Of a stretch of 64,000 bases of DNA, positions 25,873-36,599 are shown piece by piece. Both the position numbers and the translations under genes were made by a program. How positions within the stretch are numbered: position 1 is the stretch's first letter; each line of letters begins with the position of its first letter. Origin of the DNA: Beroe forskalii (taxonomy: Eukaryota > Ctenophora > Nuda > Beroida > Beroidae); assembly GCA_011033025.1 (NCBI GenBank), contig WFMF01000202.1:242419-306418 (forward strand), written 5' to 3'. Under the pieces are notes generated by a model, which searched no databases, was not told where the DNA came from, and saw only the letters and a list, made by a program, of their open reading frames with translations.

Positions 25873-28800
25873 ATTTGCCTAAGGGAAGTAGGATGGAGAG
25901 GGAACATGAAGGTGAAAAGGCTGAAGATGCTAATGGTTTAGCAGATGACTTGGCTGCCCAATCAACTGTATTTGACAATGTAAACTACATGGGTCGTGCT
26001 GTCATAGGTAAGTTGGTGAATGAATTATTATCATTAATGAAATCCTCACTCATAAAGGGGTAATCCTAACCTTGGGTAGCTCACTTTTCAAAGTTGGAAG
26101 GCTGTGAATATCAGTCGATAATGCGTATCTTAGTACACTGCATGAATTCTACTGTACACCCCCCTCAGAACTTATGATATTCAGATGGGTATCTGCTTTA
26201 TTGCTAAGCACAGTTCACCAATTACTTTCAGGATCGTGTGTCAGCAATGTTGAAGCAAACTCGATCATTGGAGAATTATTTGATTACAACACAGACAGCA
26301 GGGTCTCCCTTGCTATTCCCCGCAGTTCTGATGGATGTGTTACAATCTTTGATGATGACAAGGAAGTGCTTCACTCTGATCCAGTGAAATCAGTGAGTGT
26401 TGAAAGTACTTTGCTCGTGTGTCTCATAAGTGTTGTGAAACCTGGCAATTGACAGTGACATAGTGATGATTGTACTTGTGATTAGTTTCTCTAGAGGTTA
26501 AATTGATAGTACTTCTAGATGAAATTATTTTGTTAAAAACTGACAAATGTTAATGATTTATAGATTCATTTTCTCTAGGTCCTTTACTGTACAAAAAGTG
26601 CAGCGTTGCCCCATTGCTTTGCCTATACCAGTGGTAAGAGAGATGGAGGTATGTTCTACTGCCACGCTTTCAAGTGTAAAGATAGTGACATTGTGAGTTG
26701 TTTGACCTCTTTCAAATTATAGGTAGTGAAGGGGTCCTTCAATATAAAACTTTTCTGCACTATGTCTACTACTCTAGAGTCTAATCAGTCAACATTGAAT
26801 GATATGTTTGAATGATTATATGTTTGAATGATAAATTTTTTGAATGGTATCTGAAGGATATCTGAACTATCATAATTGAATCAAATTATTTTTTTCAGTG
26901 CTCTCGCATACTGAACTGTATGGCAACAACATTCAACAGAGGTCATAAAAAGGTAACAAATTTAAGACAATTAAATCTGATAATCATTTTAAATTTCTAT
27001 TTTTAAAATTCTGAATTGTATGATTTCCACGTGGTTTAATGACTGAACATCAAAAGCATTGTAATTGTGATTTGTGACGGGCGCCCATTGGAATGTGAAA
27101 TCTGTCAAAATATTCTCCTATAAAACGGTGTATCAGCTAATCTCCAGACCATTCCCCAGAATTTATTTATCCAAGCATTAGAACATCCTCTCAGAAGTAG
27201 CTTAATGTCATTTACACATTCTCGTTCACACTAGAACTCCAAACGAAATAAGATTTAGAAATCCACAGATTTCACAAACGATATAACAGATTTTTATTTC
27301 CCATGACATTTAAACGTGCGACAATGGTCTGCCATGCTGGCAACTGTATTCATTCGGGGCGATTACTAGACTCATTTTCACCTCAACAAAGAAAGAAAAA
27401 CGTGCAGATAGCATTTAAAAAACTAAAACAATAGACTTGCCTACACAATTAAAGATTATAAATAAGCTTTTGTCTTATCTTAATACAATTTATATTGCTT
27501 GATATTGGAAGGGGAGTTCATTAGTATGTCGTTCTTAGTTAATTGTGTAAATGGTATATTATAAGATAGTTGTGCAAAGTGCATCACGAACGAAATATGA
27601 ATTGCTTCCACTGAAGTAAAGTTGAGTGAACATTTGGTCGGAAGTCATGTTGCTGTTAATGGACCATCGTCTGCCAAAGTATTTTAGATATTTACTTTCC
27701 GTGCTATGAGCATCATATTATGCCTTGTAATCGATCAGAAATCATTTCACTGTATCGATGGTGCATTCTGATTCTGATTTTGCATCCCGTTACTTTCTTT
27801 CACTGTTGTTTGTGCACTGTATTTTGAGTGATTTTCAACATGGAATGAGAATGGCACAAATAAAGTAATAATATTAATAGATGCTAAAAATATAGCTGCT
27901 AATTGAAATTTCATGGAAACTGGAAGCAACATGTGAAATTTAAAGTAAGATCGAAAACTGTAGTTTTATGAATATCCCAAAACTCGGCCCCTGCCTTATT
28001 TCAAAATCACCCTCGGCCAAAATTCTAAATCTACATGGTACTTGGTAAATCGTATACTTGGTAAATTCAGGAGGCTGTTTTCATTGACTACCAATGATCC
28101 AGTATTCCAATGATTGTAGACCTAGTTCATTTGATCACCAACAATATCAAGGCCATACCAGGAATTAACTTCAGACTTCCGGGTGATCAGTCCTCAACTT
28201 CATAGGCATGCAGACTGTGTAATTTGTGTAAATATTACAACTAATGTTCGCTTTCTAAGGTTTATTTCATGATCGTGGGGGTATATAATTTGATTCCCAA
28301 TTTCACAAAACTTAACTTCATTATATATACTTTATATTATGAATATAAAGGTCAACAAAGCCTCTCATATCATCGTATTACTCTTCCTCAGTGTTTACCG
28401 AATGTTTGCTGTACGTTCAAAATCTAAAATAGTTATGGTCAAAGAGAAGTTCGACTTGCCCTTTTTTGAGAATTTTATAGGGTTAACTAAACAAGCTACT
28501 GCTTGCCCCTGTAACAACTCACACATTTCATACATATCAAGACTGGGTAGTATAAAGTTTGGTAACATATTGTCAAAATAACGGAGTCAAACCCTGTAAC
28601 ATGTGCTGAGATATTCAAGTTTGAAAAAAGCATTCAATGTTACAGGTGCACGAGTTACAGGTTCGATTTCAGCAGCCCATATCTCTTTTCCTGAGGTCGT
28701 TAGGATTATGCAACTTTTTTAGACTGGGTAGTATAGGAATTATCTTTTAAAAGCTGATTTGTGATACATGTGGCAAATTATTATCACTCTGTTACAGGTG

Positions 28801-31800
28801 GATTAAAAGGCCATGTTGAAAATCAGATGCTAAAAATATGATATTTTGCCGCACCCAACATATAACTAATTGAGCTAGAAGGTTGAAATTTGCCAAATTG
28901 TTGATTTTGTTACGTTTGAAGTGTCAATTCGAAAACTTTGTTCCTAACACCACTGTTACAGGTGCAGAAACCTTTCAAAAATGCCAATTATTTCAATCCT
29001 TAAATATTGGCTAGTAAGCTTGTAAATTGCCCAGTGTCATCCATTTATAGCAGATTTCCAACCAAAAACATGTAATTGCATGAAAAACCGACTGTTGCAG
29101 GTTAATAACCTTGTTACAGGTGTTGAGGCTTCTTCATAGTTCCTCTTAGAATGCCTTTATTTCTGCCCCTGTAACAAATGTGAACAAAGCCAAAATTATC
29201 ACACACTGTGCAGAAGGCTTTGTCTAATTGTCTTAAGCAATATTTTCGATTATAAACTTCGTTACAGGTGTAAATCATTTGTTTAAAGTTCGTGCAAATA
29301 ATCCATTTAAGATTTTGCTTTTAATTGGAATTGGCAATCAAGGGGTCAATTATAACAAAACTATCATGCAATTCACATGCCTATTATGTCGTTCTGATGT
29401 TACAGATGGTTAATGAATCCAAAAACCGTGTTACAGGTGCCAAAAACATCGCTAATATGAGGGAATTTGGGTGTCACCTGTAACACTGTTCAAATATCTA
29501 AGAGCTAACTAGGGGCTGATTGAGTCATTATCTATCTAGGTCAATTTAACCACAATTTTAGCCACCCCTAACCTCTGTTACAGGTGCAAATGGCAAAGTT
29601 TCCATCGCAGGTGACGTTGATGATTTTTTATTACAAATACTAGGGTGTTCTATTCTTCCCATGACCTTGAGTAATATGTTTGTTAGGTCAGTAGAACACC
29701 TGTAACATGGGGTTTCAACAATATACAGCATGATCAACACGATATCTAATGATAAGGATGGGTTTTTAATTATAAAACATAGATATGTAGAAACAATGTC
29801 TTAACATCACTGGTCAAAATGAATGTCTAATGATTTTTGCCAAATTTCGCACCTGTAACAAGGTTTTTTACTCAGAATGTTTTGCAATAATGAGTTGTCA
29901 AAACTAAGTTAATTATCAGCTTTTGACATTGTTTCAGCCACTTTAAAGAGGTGTTTTACTTACCCTCTAAATATGTTAAAGAAATTTCACACAGCACCTG
30001 TAACAGGGGTTGGGAATGGTTCTTGATACTGTTACTCACTTCATAGCTGTACAGAGTGCACATCTACCAAGTGGTTTCATCAAAATAACCTGTCAAGCTA
30101 TCTTAAATGGTAGGGAATTTAAGGGGGTTATCAGGCACCTGTAACAAGGGTTTGGGCATCGCCTTTTTACTTTAAGTACAAATACTATATATATGACAGT
30201 AAATCAAATGTTTTTGAGTAGAGAAAGTCTTCATGTATGTTACTATATTAAATTTAAGTCAATTTATTGGTAAATTACGAAATTTATTGCCAAATTAAGG
30301 AATTTTACATAAATTGCTGCACCCAAGTTACAGGAGTGTGACTAAAATCAATTATCTCATCCTAATTATTCAATCCAATGACTTTACAAGACTCAAAACC
30401 ATAATTTATAACATAAAATTAAATATCGTAAGTGTTACAGGTGATTCTAATGCACTATCTGGAGTGAGCTGTTCCACCTGTAACAGAGGGTTTCATATCA
30501 CCACACTGACCATAGACCATCCATCAAGTAATAAACTACATATTGGTTTAATTCCGTATGTTTCAGTACACTAGTGACCCTGTAACATTGAATTTATAGT
30601 GATATGGTGTGAAAAAACAGGACTCATTTGCAGAGATAGGGGCAAGTCGAACTTCTCTTTGACCTTATGTTTTCATCCCTATTTGAATTTGAAACTTGAG
30701 TAATATTAACTAATTATCTATGGTCCTTGCCGAGGGTATATCTCCTTGTCGTAGTTGATATCATTTGTCATAATTTGTCGCACAATCTCTACGTAATTCG
30801 ATTGCTGTTTTTAGCCCTAAAATGCGCACTGTTTACCACCATTTAGCGGGTGTGGTCGCAATGCAGGACACTATCTTGTGTTTGACTTGTTCGTGCAATG
30901 TTGACACGCTCTACGACAGTTACCAGCCAGACTTCAAGAAGGACTCCAAAGAACATGCCTATAAACTCACTCGCCTGGTTTATACTCCGCTAATTAAATT
31001 CAATAATAATTCATTCTAACCCCCCTCCCCTCGTAATCAAGATTACAGTAGTTGTATTTGTTACAATAACATGTTACGTAAAATGTGAACGATTATATGG
31101 TGTCGGCTTGGTCAAGTGGCCCAAAACATCGATCTGAGTGTCGGCCTGTCTGGCGTGTTTTGATACCTTTTATTGACATGAGGTTGTCTGGTTGGGAGTG
31201 TTCAAATAGCACGTGCTTATCATCTTGAACAGCCCGTCGTCTCTTTGATCTGAACTGGGGCAGAAACAGCAAGCCCTTCAGACTTGAAATTCCCAGTACA
31301 CAGAGTGTCGCCTGTAAGTTTCAGGTCTTTTGGTGCTTCAGTTATTGTCCCAGGTCAGTTCAAACTTTTGAATCACGTGACCAACCTGGCACTATTCAAA
31401 TGCGCCGAGTTTAATTATCGCTATATTTATGAGTTTCCACAACATGCTTTGACTTTATCTGATGATGATCGTTCGAAGATGGCCAATGATCTGCAATTAG
31501 TTCGATATCCAACGATGCAAAGGTGCATCGGGCCGGGATAATTTTGAAAAAGTGAATGTTGAAAAAAGTCTCATTCTCTAAGATGAAGTAATCATACCGT
31601 TAGAGTAAAAGTAGGCATCACGTATTTGTCTGCATAATTACTGAATTGTTCAGTAATTCTGCAATACAAAGCTCAGTTGTATACGGCTTACAACAAGGCT
31701 TAGCACACAGTAATACACGGCCCATTGAATATGGGTAGATGATCATATAGCATATGCAGAGTAATTTCCTATTGTATCATGGATAATACGCTGTACTGCT

Positions 31801-34800
31801 CACATAGACACAGACACACAGACACACTCTATAATGTATAACCCTCTCGAATCTGTCTTCTCTAATGGACGGTGTACCAAATCATGTCTATTTGTGACAA
31901 GGGGGTATTTTTACTTTTAGTGCTCCATCGAGTCTCGAGCCATACTCTTTTCTAGAGTAACAAAGTACCGTGTTTAACTTTTCACATATAACACCGGAAC
32001 CTCTTTTGTCAGAAACAAAACAAGAACGCCCTGGTTATATTGCATTTTAATGACAATATGACATGAAAGAAGAATGAAATATTCATTTTATACTTTATAC
32101 AATCCCTGCTGGAATTAAAATGTAATTATTGAACCATTGTTCGGTGCGGAACCAAGTAATTCGACAGTGCTCAACAAGTTTCCAAAGAAACAACATTATA
32201 CACGTCACAAGTACGCGGAACTTTGAGTAGGAAACTGCCCATTTTACTTCGTAGACTACAATCATGATTGAAGCCATTCTTTTCAAATTTTGCTCGTCCA
32301 TTAACTTCCCAAACCCCTCCCAACTTCCCAAGATTCTTTATAGCGTCCGAGTAAATTAAGTTATACGGTCTTTACTGAATTACAGTGCAAATTTGCTTCG
32401 AACTTTTGAGGTTGCGGTATACGTTCACCACTTCGACATGTAACCGCTCATTATCCTGCAGAACAGTTTCTCGTCGGATGGAACTCTGGAGTTTGAGTTC
32501 GAGCTGTCCACGGAAATCCTGGAGGAAGATTCGAACGGCAATGTGGTTCCGGTTGTTCAGGACAGCAAGGTCGGTTTTTTATCCAAAGTTTTGGTATATT
32601 GAAGAGTTATCTTTTTTATTGATGAAACACTGAGAGTTAGACCGCGTCATTGAAAATTGCCGTCAGTTGAACCCTTCTCCAAGTTAGCAGTGAATGCTCT
32701 ATGTTCAACTGCCCCATGTTAATTTGAATTTTCAAACATCCTCGGACCCATTTCAATTCCCCCTGAGGAGTGTTGTTTTGGACCAGTGAAACAGTATATA
32801 CCTTTTCAATTGCATGAAATTAGAGAACAGTTTTAACATAAAACGCCAAAAATAAGCTTAAAAAATAAACTGAAAAACTGCTAAGCATCTTCACATGAGA
32901 CAACAATCAATATAAGTCCCAATTTAATGAAACACTAGATTAAACTTGATTAAACTTAATACAGTACACATATCTCAAACATTGTCCGGTAATCTTATTA
33001 TCAAAACTCCCATCGTAACTCCAGCTCAGCGAGTTCTATGGTGACGCATCTTCATTCTTCGTAGTGATCGGTCGCGGTAGGCGAGGAAGTAGGACGCCCA
33101 GTTGGTGTAACTGTTGGGGAGTGGTGCCCTGTCTCGTGTCCGGTGGTCGTTCCAAATCCGGAGGTTGTCCAGTATCCGGTGGTCGAATCTGATGTAGATC
33201 CCGTGGGGGAAGAACTTGTTTCAGAGTGGTGGGTTGGCATGGCATCGGAGTGCAGTGCAAACACACCCAGGATAACAAGAACCAGTGCTGTGTTGGGAAA
33301 CATGCTGAGCTGAAACCACAGAGATTAATTAGAAGAGAAAAATCTCTATTGGCTTAATATTGTTGTCGAGGAATTTTATGTGAAGAAATTCTTATTCGGG
33401 AAATTAGAACAATCGTATCATAGTAATTTGGTGGAAAATAAAACCGGGAACCCCGTCTTGACTCGTAAACTGGAACCCTAAAAACGGCTTAATGGTTTAA
33501 AAAAAAGTCTCGTAACAGAAAGGCACACTATTCTCAAGTCAAGTGGACTAAGACTCGATGAATGGACTGCCGAATTTTTGCCGTACATTTTAAAGTTAGC
33601 CTAAATCATAAATCCCCATTCCCCTGTGTTGAAGGTGCGTTAATTTCTTCACATTAGTCAATGTAATTTCTATTTGATCGTTACTCACTGATGATTTATT
33701 TTTCCATAAGGTGTTATGTATACACCCTCATTTAAGGATAGTGACGAGCATTCGTAGTTTCGAAATTTTCCACAAAATTTGTTAGAATGCTATTTTTAGA
33801 AGGAACAGATGGAGTTGCAGGTTGAAGACATTATTTTTCTCTGCAACTCGGTAAAATTCCGCATTTTGATGCAACGGTAGCTGGTTGATAAACCAAATTT
33901 GTGGCATAATCCAGGCACAAAGTTTAATCCATTTTTGTAAGATCATGAACTATACAAGAATAAACCATTGAAATGTGCCAAGTTGATTCTCACTGCCGGT
34001 TCTCACTGTCTAAGAAGCCCTTATCAGCCCAGTGAAATAGTGGTAACCGGTTTCGTCGGATTATCGTCGGATTGCCCTGATTTTATCCCGTCACATTCCT
34101 CAGGAGACATTCAAGCTACGAGAGACCCGTATTCAGCACATAATCGTCACAGTAACTCAGACCACAAGGTGAAAATACCCCTATTTGATATTTGATCATT
34201 ACGAAGGAAAGAAAAATAATCTGAATCAAGCTCATTTCGCAACATTTACCATGCTTATGTTTGCTTATTTTTTGGTCAGATTTAGGTCCATCAATAACTT
34301 TTCAATAACAAGTTTAAATGCTTCCTTGCTGCAGCTCTACGTTGATACTGGAGCGGTGCTGTGGGTTGTTTCTGGGTCCGCCTGACTGCAGCGACCCTGA
34401 CAACTACCTGCTACTCGATATGCCAATAGGTGAGTGGACGAGTGGGTGACAAGAGTGGTATTAGGTAAGTGGTCGAGTGGGTGGCAAGAGTGATAAAAGG
34501 TGAGTAGACGAGTAGGGGTGGCAAGAGTGGCATTAGGTGAATTGAAGAGTGGGTGGCAAGAGTGGTATTAAGGTGAGTGCAGGAATGGGAGACAAGAGTG
34601 GTATTATTTCGATATAGGATAGTTCAATCAATACATGCACTCTTTCTGACGCGTCACAGCCCTTGTCCCAGAAATGGAGATGGGCACGGTGTCAACAGGT
34701 CCTCTCTACACGATCAAAGGAGTCTGGAACCCTGTCCTGCAGCCCTGCCACTGGATGAAAGGGGACGGTGAGTTACGTGATATGAAGCGCGTGATGAATA

Positions 34801-35992
34801 ACGCGTTATACAGGAAACTAGTGGTGAATAAAGCGCGTGTTTTGCGTTTTATCCTTAAATACTCACCCATTTAATGTATTCCATCTATGCATTCCTTGAA
34901 GTATTGATCCAATAAGAAATCTTGTACCTTATTCTTGGATCATAAATGTTTTTAACACGATTTTTATGAGCTTCCATTTATAACGTTGAAATCATAAGGT
35001 GTGAAGGGAGCAACTATCGCAATCGACGTAGTTGCATCAGGAGTCTTGGATCCTATCAGATTCGAACGTCGGGTTCAGTTTAAGATATATCCGGATACAG
35101 AACGGTTCTTCCTTTCCTCACGCTATCACAGTCAACAGAACTACACTGTCACCCTGAAACCGGTTGGTAACGTTTCGTTAACCTTATTATGGCATATTAG
35201 CTTACCCACAGGTCCATTCAACATTGGCCAATCAGCGTGCGAGATGAACGTAAACTCGACCGCTTATTGGTCAGTGTCAAGACGATTCCCGATCCTGTGG
35301 GTCCTGCGCGATCCTGCCGTCGATACAGATGGAATCTAATCATGTAGAGTTCGGATTAATAATTAATTAGCCTGGTTTGATCCCCTTCACATTGACATCT
35401 GTGAAAACGCCCTCGAACGCCCCAGCACAGCTTTCAAAGTGAGATGATTTCATTTTTTCATAAAGCTATGACATTACTCTAAACCGTTATAATCATAATA
35501 TGTATGCGTAGTATAGTCACCAGTTACTAATCAAACCCCACAGAACACGGATGACGAACACAGACGATTTAGTCTTAGTTCCGTGGTAGACAAACCGGTT
35601 ACCTCATCACCCAGTAGACTGAAGTCTCTATTCGCTGGCATTGGCTTTGTGGACGAAATGTCCGATGATTACATGGAATCTGATGGTATGCGAGACAAGC
35701 TATATTTGTTACATTTTATGATTGCAGTATTTTGATAGAGAATGTCGGCATTCATGAAGGATCAGAGACCTTTTTAAGGGATTTTTGACTGAAACTTTGG
35801 ACATAAAATCTCCAAATCTTACCAAATCTACTCCTTATTCCCATTGTAGGCGAGGAACCTCTGATATCTGGAACGGATGACGTAGCTACGGAGGAGGTAT
35901 CGGAAGAAATAATGAAGACTTGGAACGATTTGCTGGAGGAATGGACTGACTTCTGCACTCGACCACCCGAACTTGTGAAACTCGCACGGAAA
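25873..35992 (+). CDS. RABGAP1: RABGAP1/RABGAP1L-type Rab GTPase-activating protein, 5' and middle exons
   Basis: Family members activate GTP hydrolysis by Rab proteins through a TBC domain, at endosomes, Golgi or centrosome. Exons with GT-AG borders and matching phases: 25873-26007 (Met possible at 25893), 26232-26392, 26579-26692, 26899-26952, 32462-32569, 34104-34168, 34335-34429, 34660-34767, 34999-35162, 35544-35685, 35850-35992. The first four form the PTB domain (VFDNVNYMGRAVIG; VLYCTKSAALPHCFAYTSG; CSRILNCMATTFNRG). The next five form the DUF3694 region (TLEFEFELS; LILERCCGLFLGP; IKGVWNPV; AIDVVASGVLDPIRFERRVQ; DTERFFLSSR). The last ends with W..LLEEW, RPPELVKLARK, the lead-in to the TBC domain. 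The next expected exon (G.PE.LRG) is not found before the retrotransposon at 36.3 kb or after it. The donor at 35163 (GTTGGT) is weak, and upstream N-terminal exons are not recognised. Which paralogue it is cannot be said. Confidence 0.85.
26953..28432. other. RABGAP1 intron, no feature seen
   Basis: First part of the long intron between the PTB and DUF3694 exons. AT-rich, without recognisable repeats or coding potential. Exon phases (0 on both sides) allow direct joining of 26952 to 32462. Confidence 0.5.
28437..30664. mobile_element. 2.2-kb non-autonomous DNA transposon with CACCTGTAACA motif array
   Basis: The ends are perfect 25-bp inverted repeats beginning GGTCAAAGAGAAGTTCGAC (28437-28461 and 30640-30664), flanked by TTAT on both sides (28433-28436, 30665-30668) as a 4-bp target duplication. 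Inside, a 10-11 bp motif CACCTGTAACA occurs about 22 times between 28.50 and 30.59 kb, roughly 12 in one orientation and 10 in the other, spaced 20-180 bp in otherwise unrelated AT-rich sequence. A second phrase, AGACTGGGTAGTATA, is repeated near 28541 and 28721. There is no transposase frame. It sits in the RABGAP1 intron. Superfamily is not assigned: 4-bp duplications occur in several groups. Confidence 0.85.
30669..32461. other. RABGAP1 intron, remainder
   Basis: Contains the truncated MITE at 31019 and simple CA/GA tracts near 31805-31830. Short open frames near 30822-31019 and 31284-31541 show no family resemblance and no flanking splice sites in a useful frame. Confidence 0.45.
31019..31104 (-). 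mobile_element. Internally deleted copy of the 160-bp MITE
   Basis: The reverse complement matches the 19895 element through ATCGTTCACAT, then TGTAACAAATACAACTACTG and TTGATTAC.AG..GGAGGGG. The middle of the left arm and the whole right arm are missing. Confidence 0.6.
33052..33303 (-). CDS. Small secreted Ser/Thr/Pro-rich protein nested in a RABGAP1 intron
   Basis: An 83-codon single-exon frame on the strand opposite RABGAP1, between its exons at 32569 and 34104. The protein starts MFPNTALVLVILGVFALHSD, a clear signal peptide with predicted cleavage after ALHSDA. It continues with about 60 residues almost entirely of Thr, Ser, Gly, Pro and His (TGYWTTSGFGTTTGHETGHH) and ends DHYEE. Such tails are typical of O-glycosylated, mucin-like peptides. 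A splice acceptor-like TTTCAG lies 5 bases before the ATG, so a 5' UTR intron is possible. No family recognised. It could be a chance open frame, but the signal peptide followed by a biased mature region argues for a gene. Confidence 0.5.
   Translation of the reverse strand: MFPNTALVLVILGVFALHSDAMPTHHSETSSSPTGSTSDSTTGYWTTSGFGTTTGHETGHHSPTVTPTGRPTSSPTATDHYEE
34430..34606 (+). repeat. Minisatellite whose unit is a 5' splice site (5 copies)
   Basis: It starts exactly at the donor of the RABGAP1 exon ending at 34429. Five units of 34-37 bp run GTGAGTGGACGAGTGGGTG..CAAGAGTGGTATTAG. Units begin at 34430, 34465, 34500, 34537 and 34573. Each of the first four ends in AG directly before the next GTRAGT/GTGAAT, so near-consensus AG|GTRAGT donors recur in tandem. 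The intron resumes unrelated sequence at 34607. Confidence 0.9.
35203..35310 (+). repeat. ~105-bp dispersed repeat (MITE-like), copy 1
   Basis: Begins CCCACAGGTCCATTCAACAT and ends GATCCTGTGGGTCC, so the ends are partly inverted. Inside, ATTGGCCAATCAG and TTATTGGTCAGTG form a CCAAT-box-like pair. It shares most of its length with 45405-45512. It lies in the RABGAP1 intron after the weak donor at 35163. Confidence 0.6.
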
Positions 35993-36095
35993 GTATGTTT
36001 TTTAGTGAAATTAATTTAATTCAAATACATCAGGATTATCTAATATAAATTCCATGATATTCATATCATGAAAGTTAAAGAAGGAGCAATAGGAA

Positions 36096-36136
36096 CAGAT
36101 GTTCTATAATTGCCATATTGAATTATAGAACATCTG
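36096..36136. repeat. Perfect 16-bp hairpin with 9-base loop
   Basis: CAGATGTTCTATAATT is followed, after GCCATATTG, by its exact reverse complement. It lies about 100 bp after the last recognised RABGAP1 exon and 200 bp before the retrotransposon frame opens. Possibly a relic of a small element end. Confidence 0.7.
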
Positions 36137-36599
36137 GAATATGTGGTTCCATACCACCATTGGTAGATTAAGATCACGTGGTATTTTCAATTGTGTGTTG
36201 TGTTAAAGGTCACATATGCGCTGATATATGAAGCTATTGTCCAACTGACATGAAAATGTAGATGTCAAAACTTCTTCAAACGAAACCAAATTTCATGTCC
36301 TTGTACATTTAGCGAGCCCTAAGCCGCGTTCATTATAAAGAATCTCTACACTCGATGCAGTAAATGCAAATACACTCCAATGGCTTGTATTATCTCGACG
36401 TCAAGCGCCCTTTGGCTCTCCCTCACAACCTGATCCATGCAACACCCCATTCCACCCTCAAAATGCAACCTCCTCCTCCTCCTCCCTCAATCCAACACCG
36501 TCAACTCCACTCTCAACTTCCCTTGACTCACCTTCACACTTTTGCAACACGAGTGGAGCCTTTAGTCCTGTCACGCCCACCCTTGTCGTTGGGGGAAAT

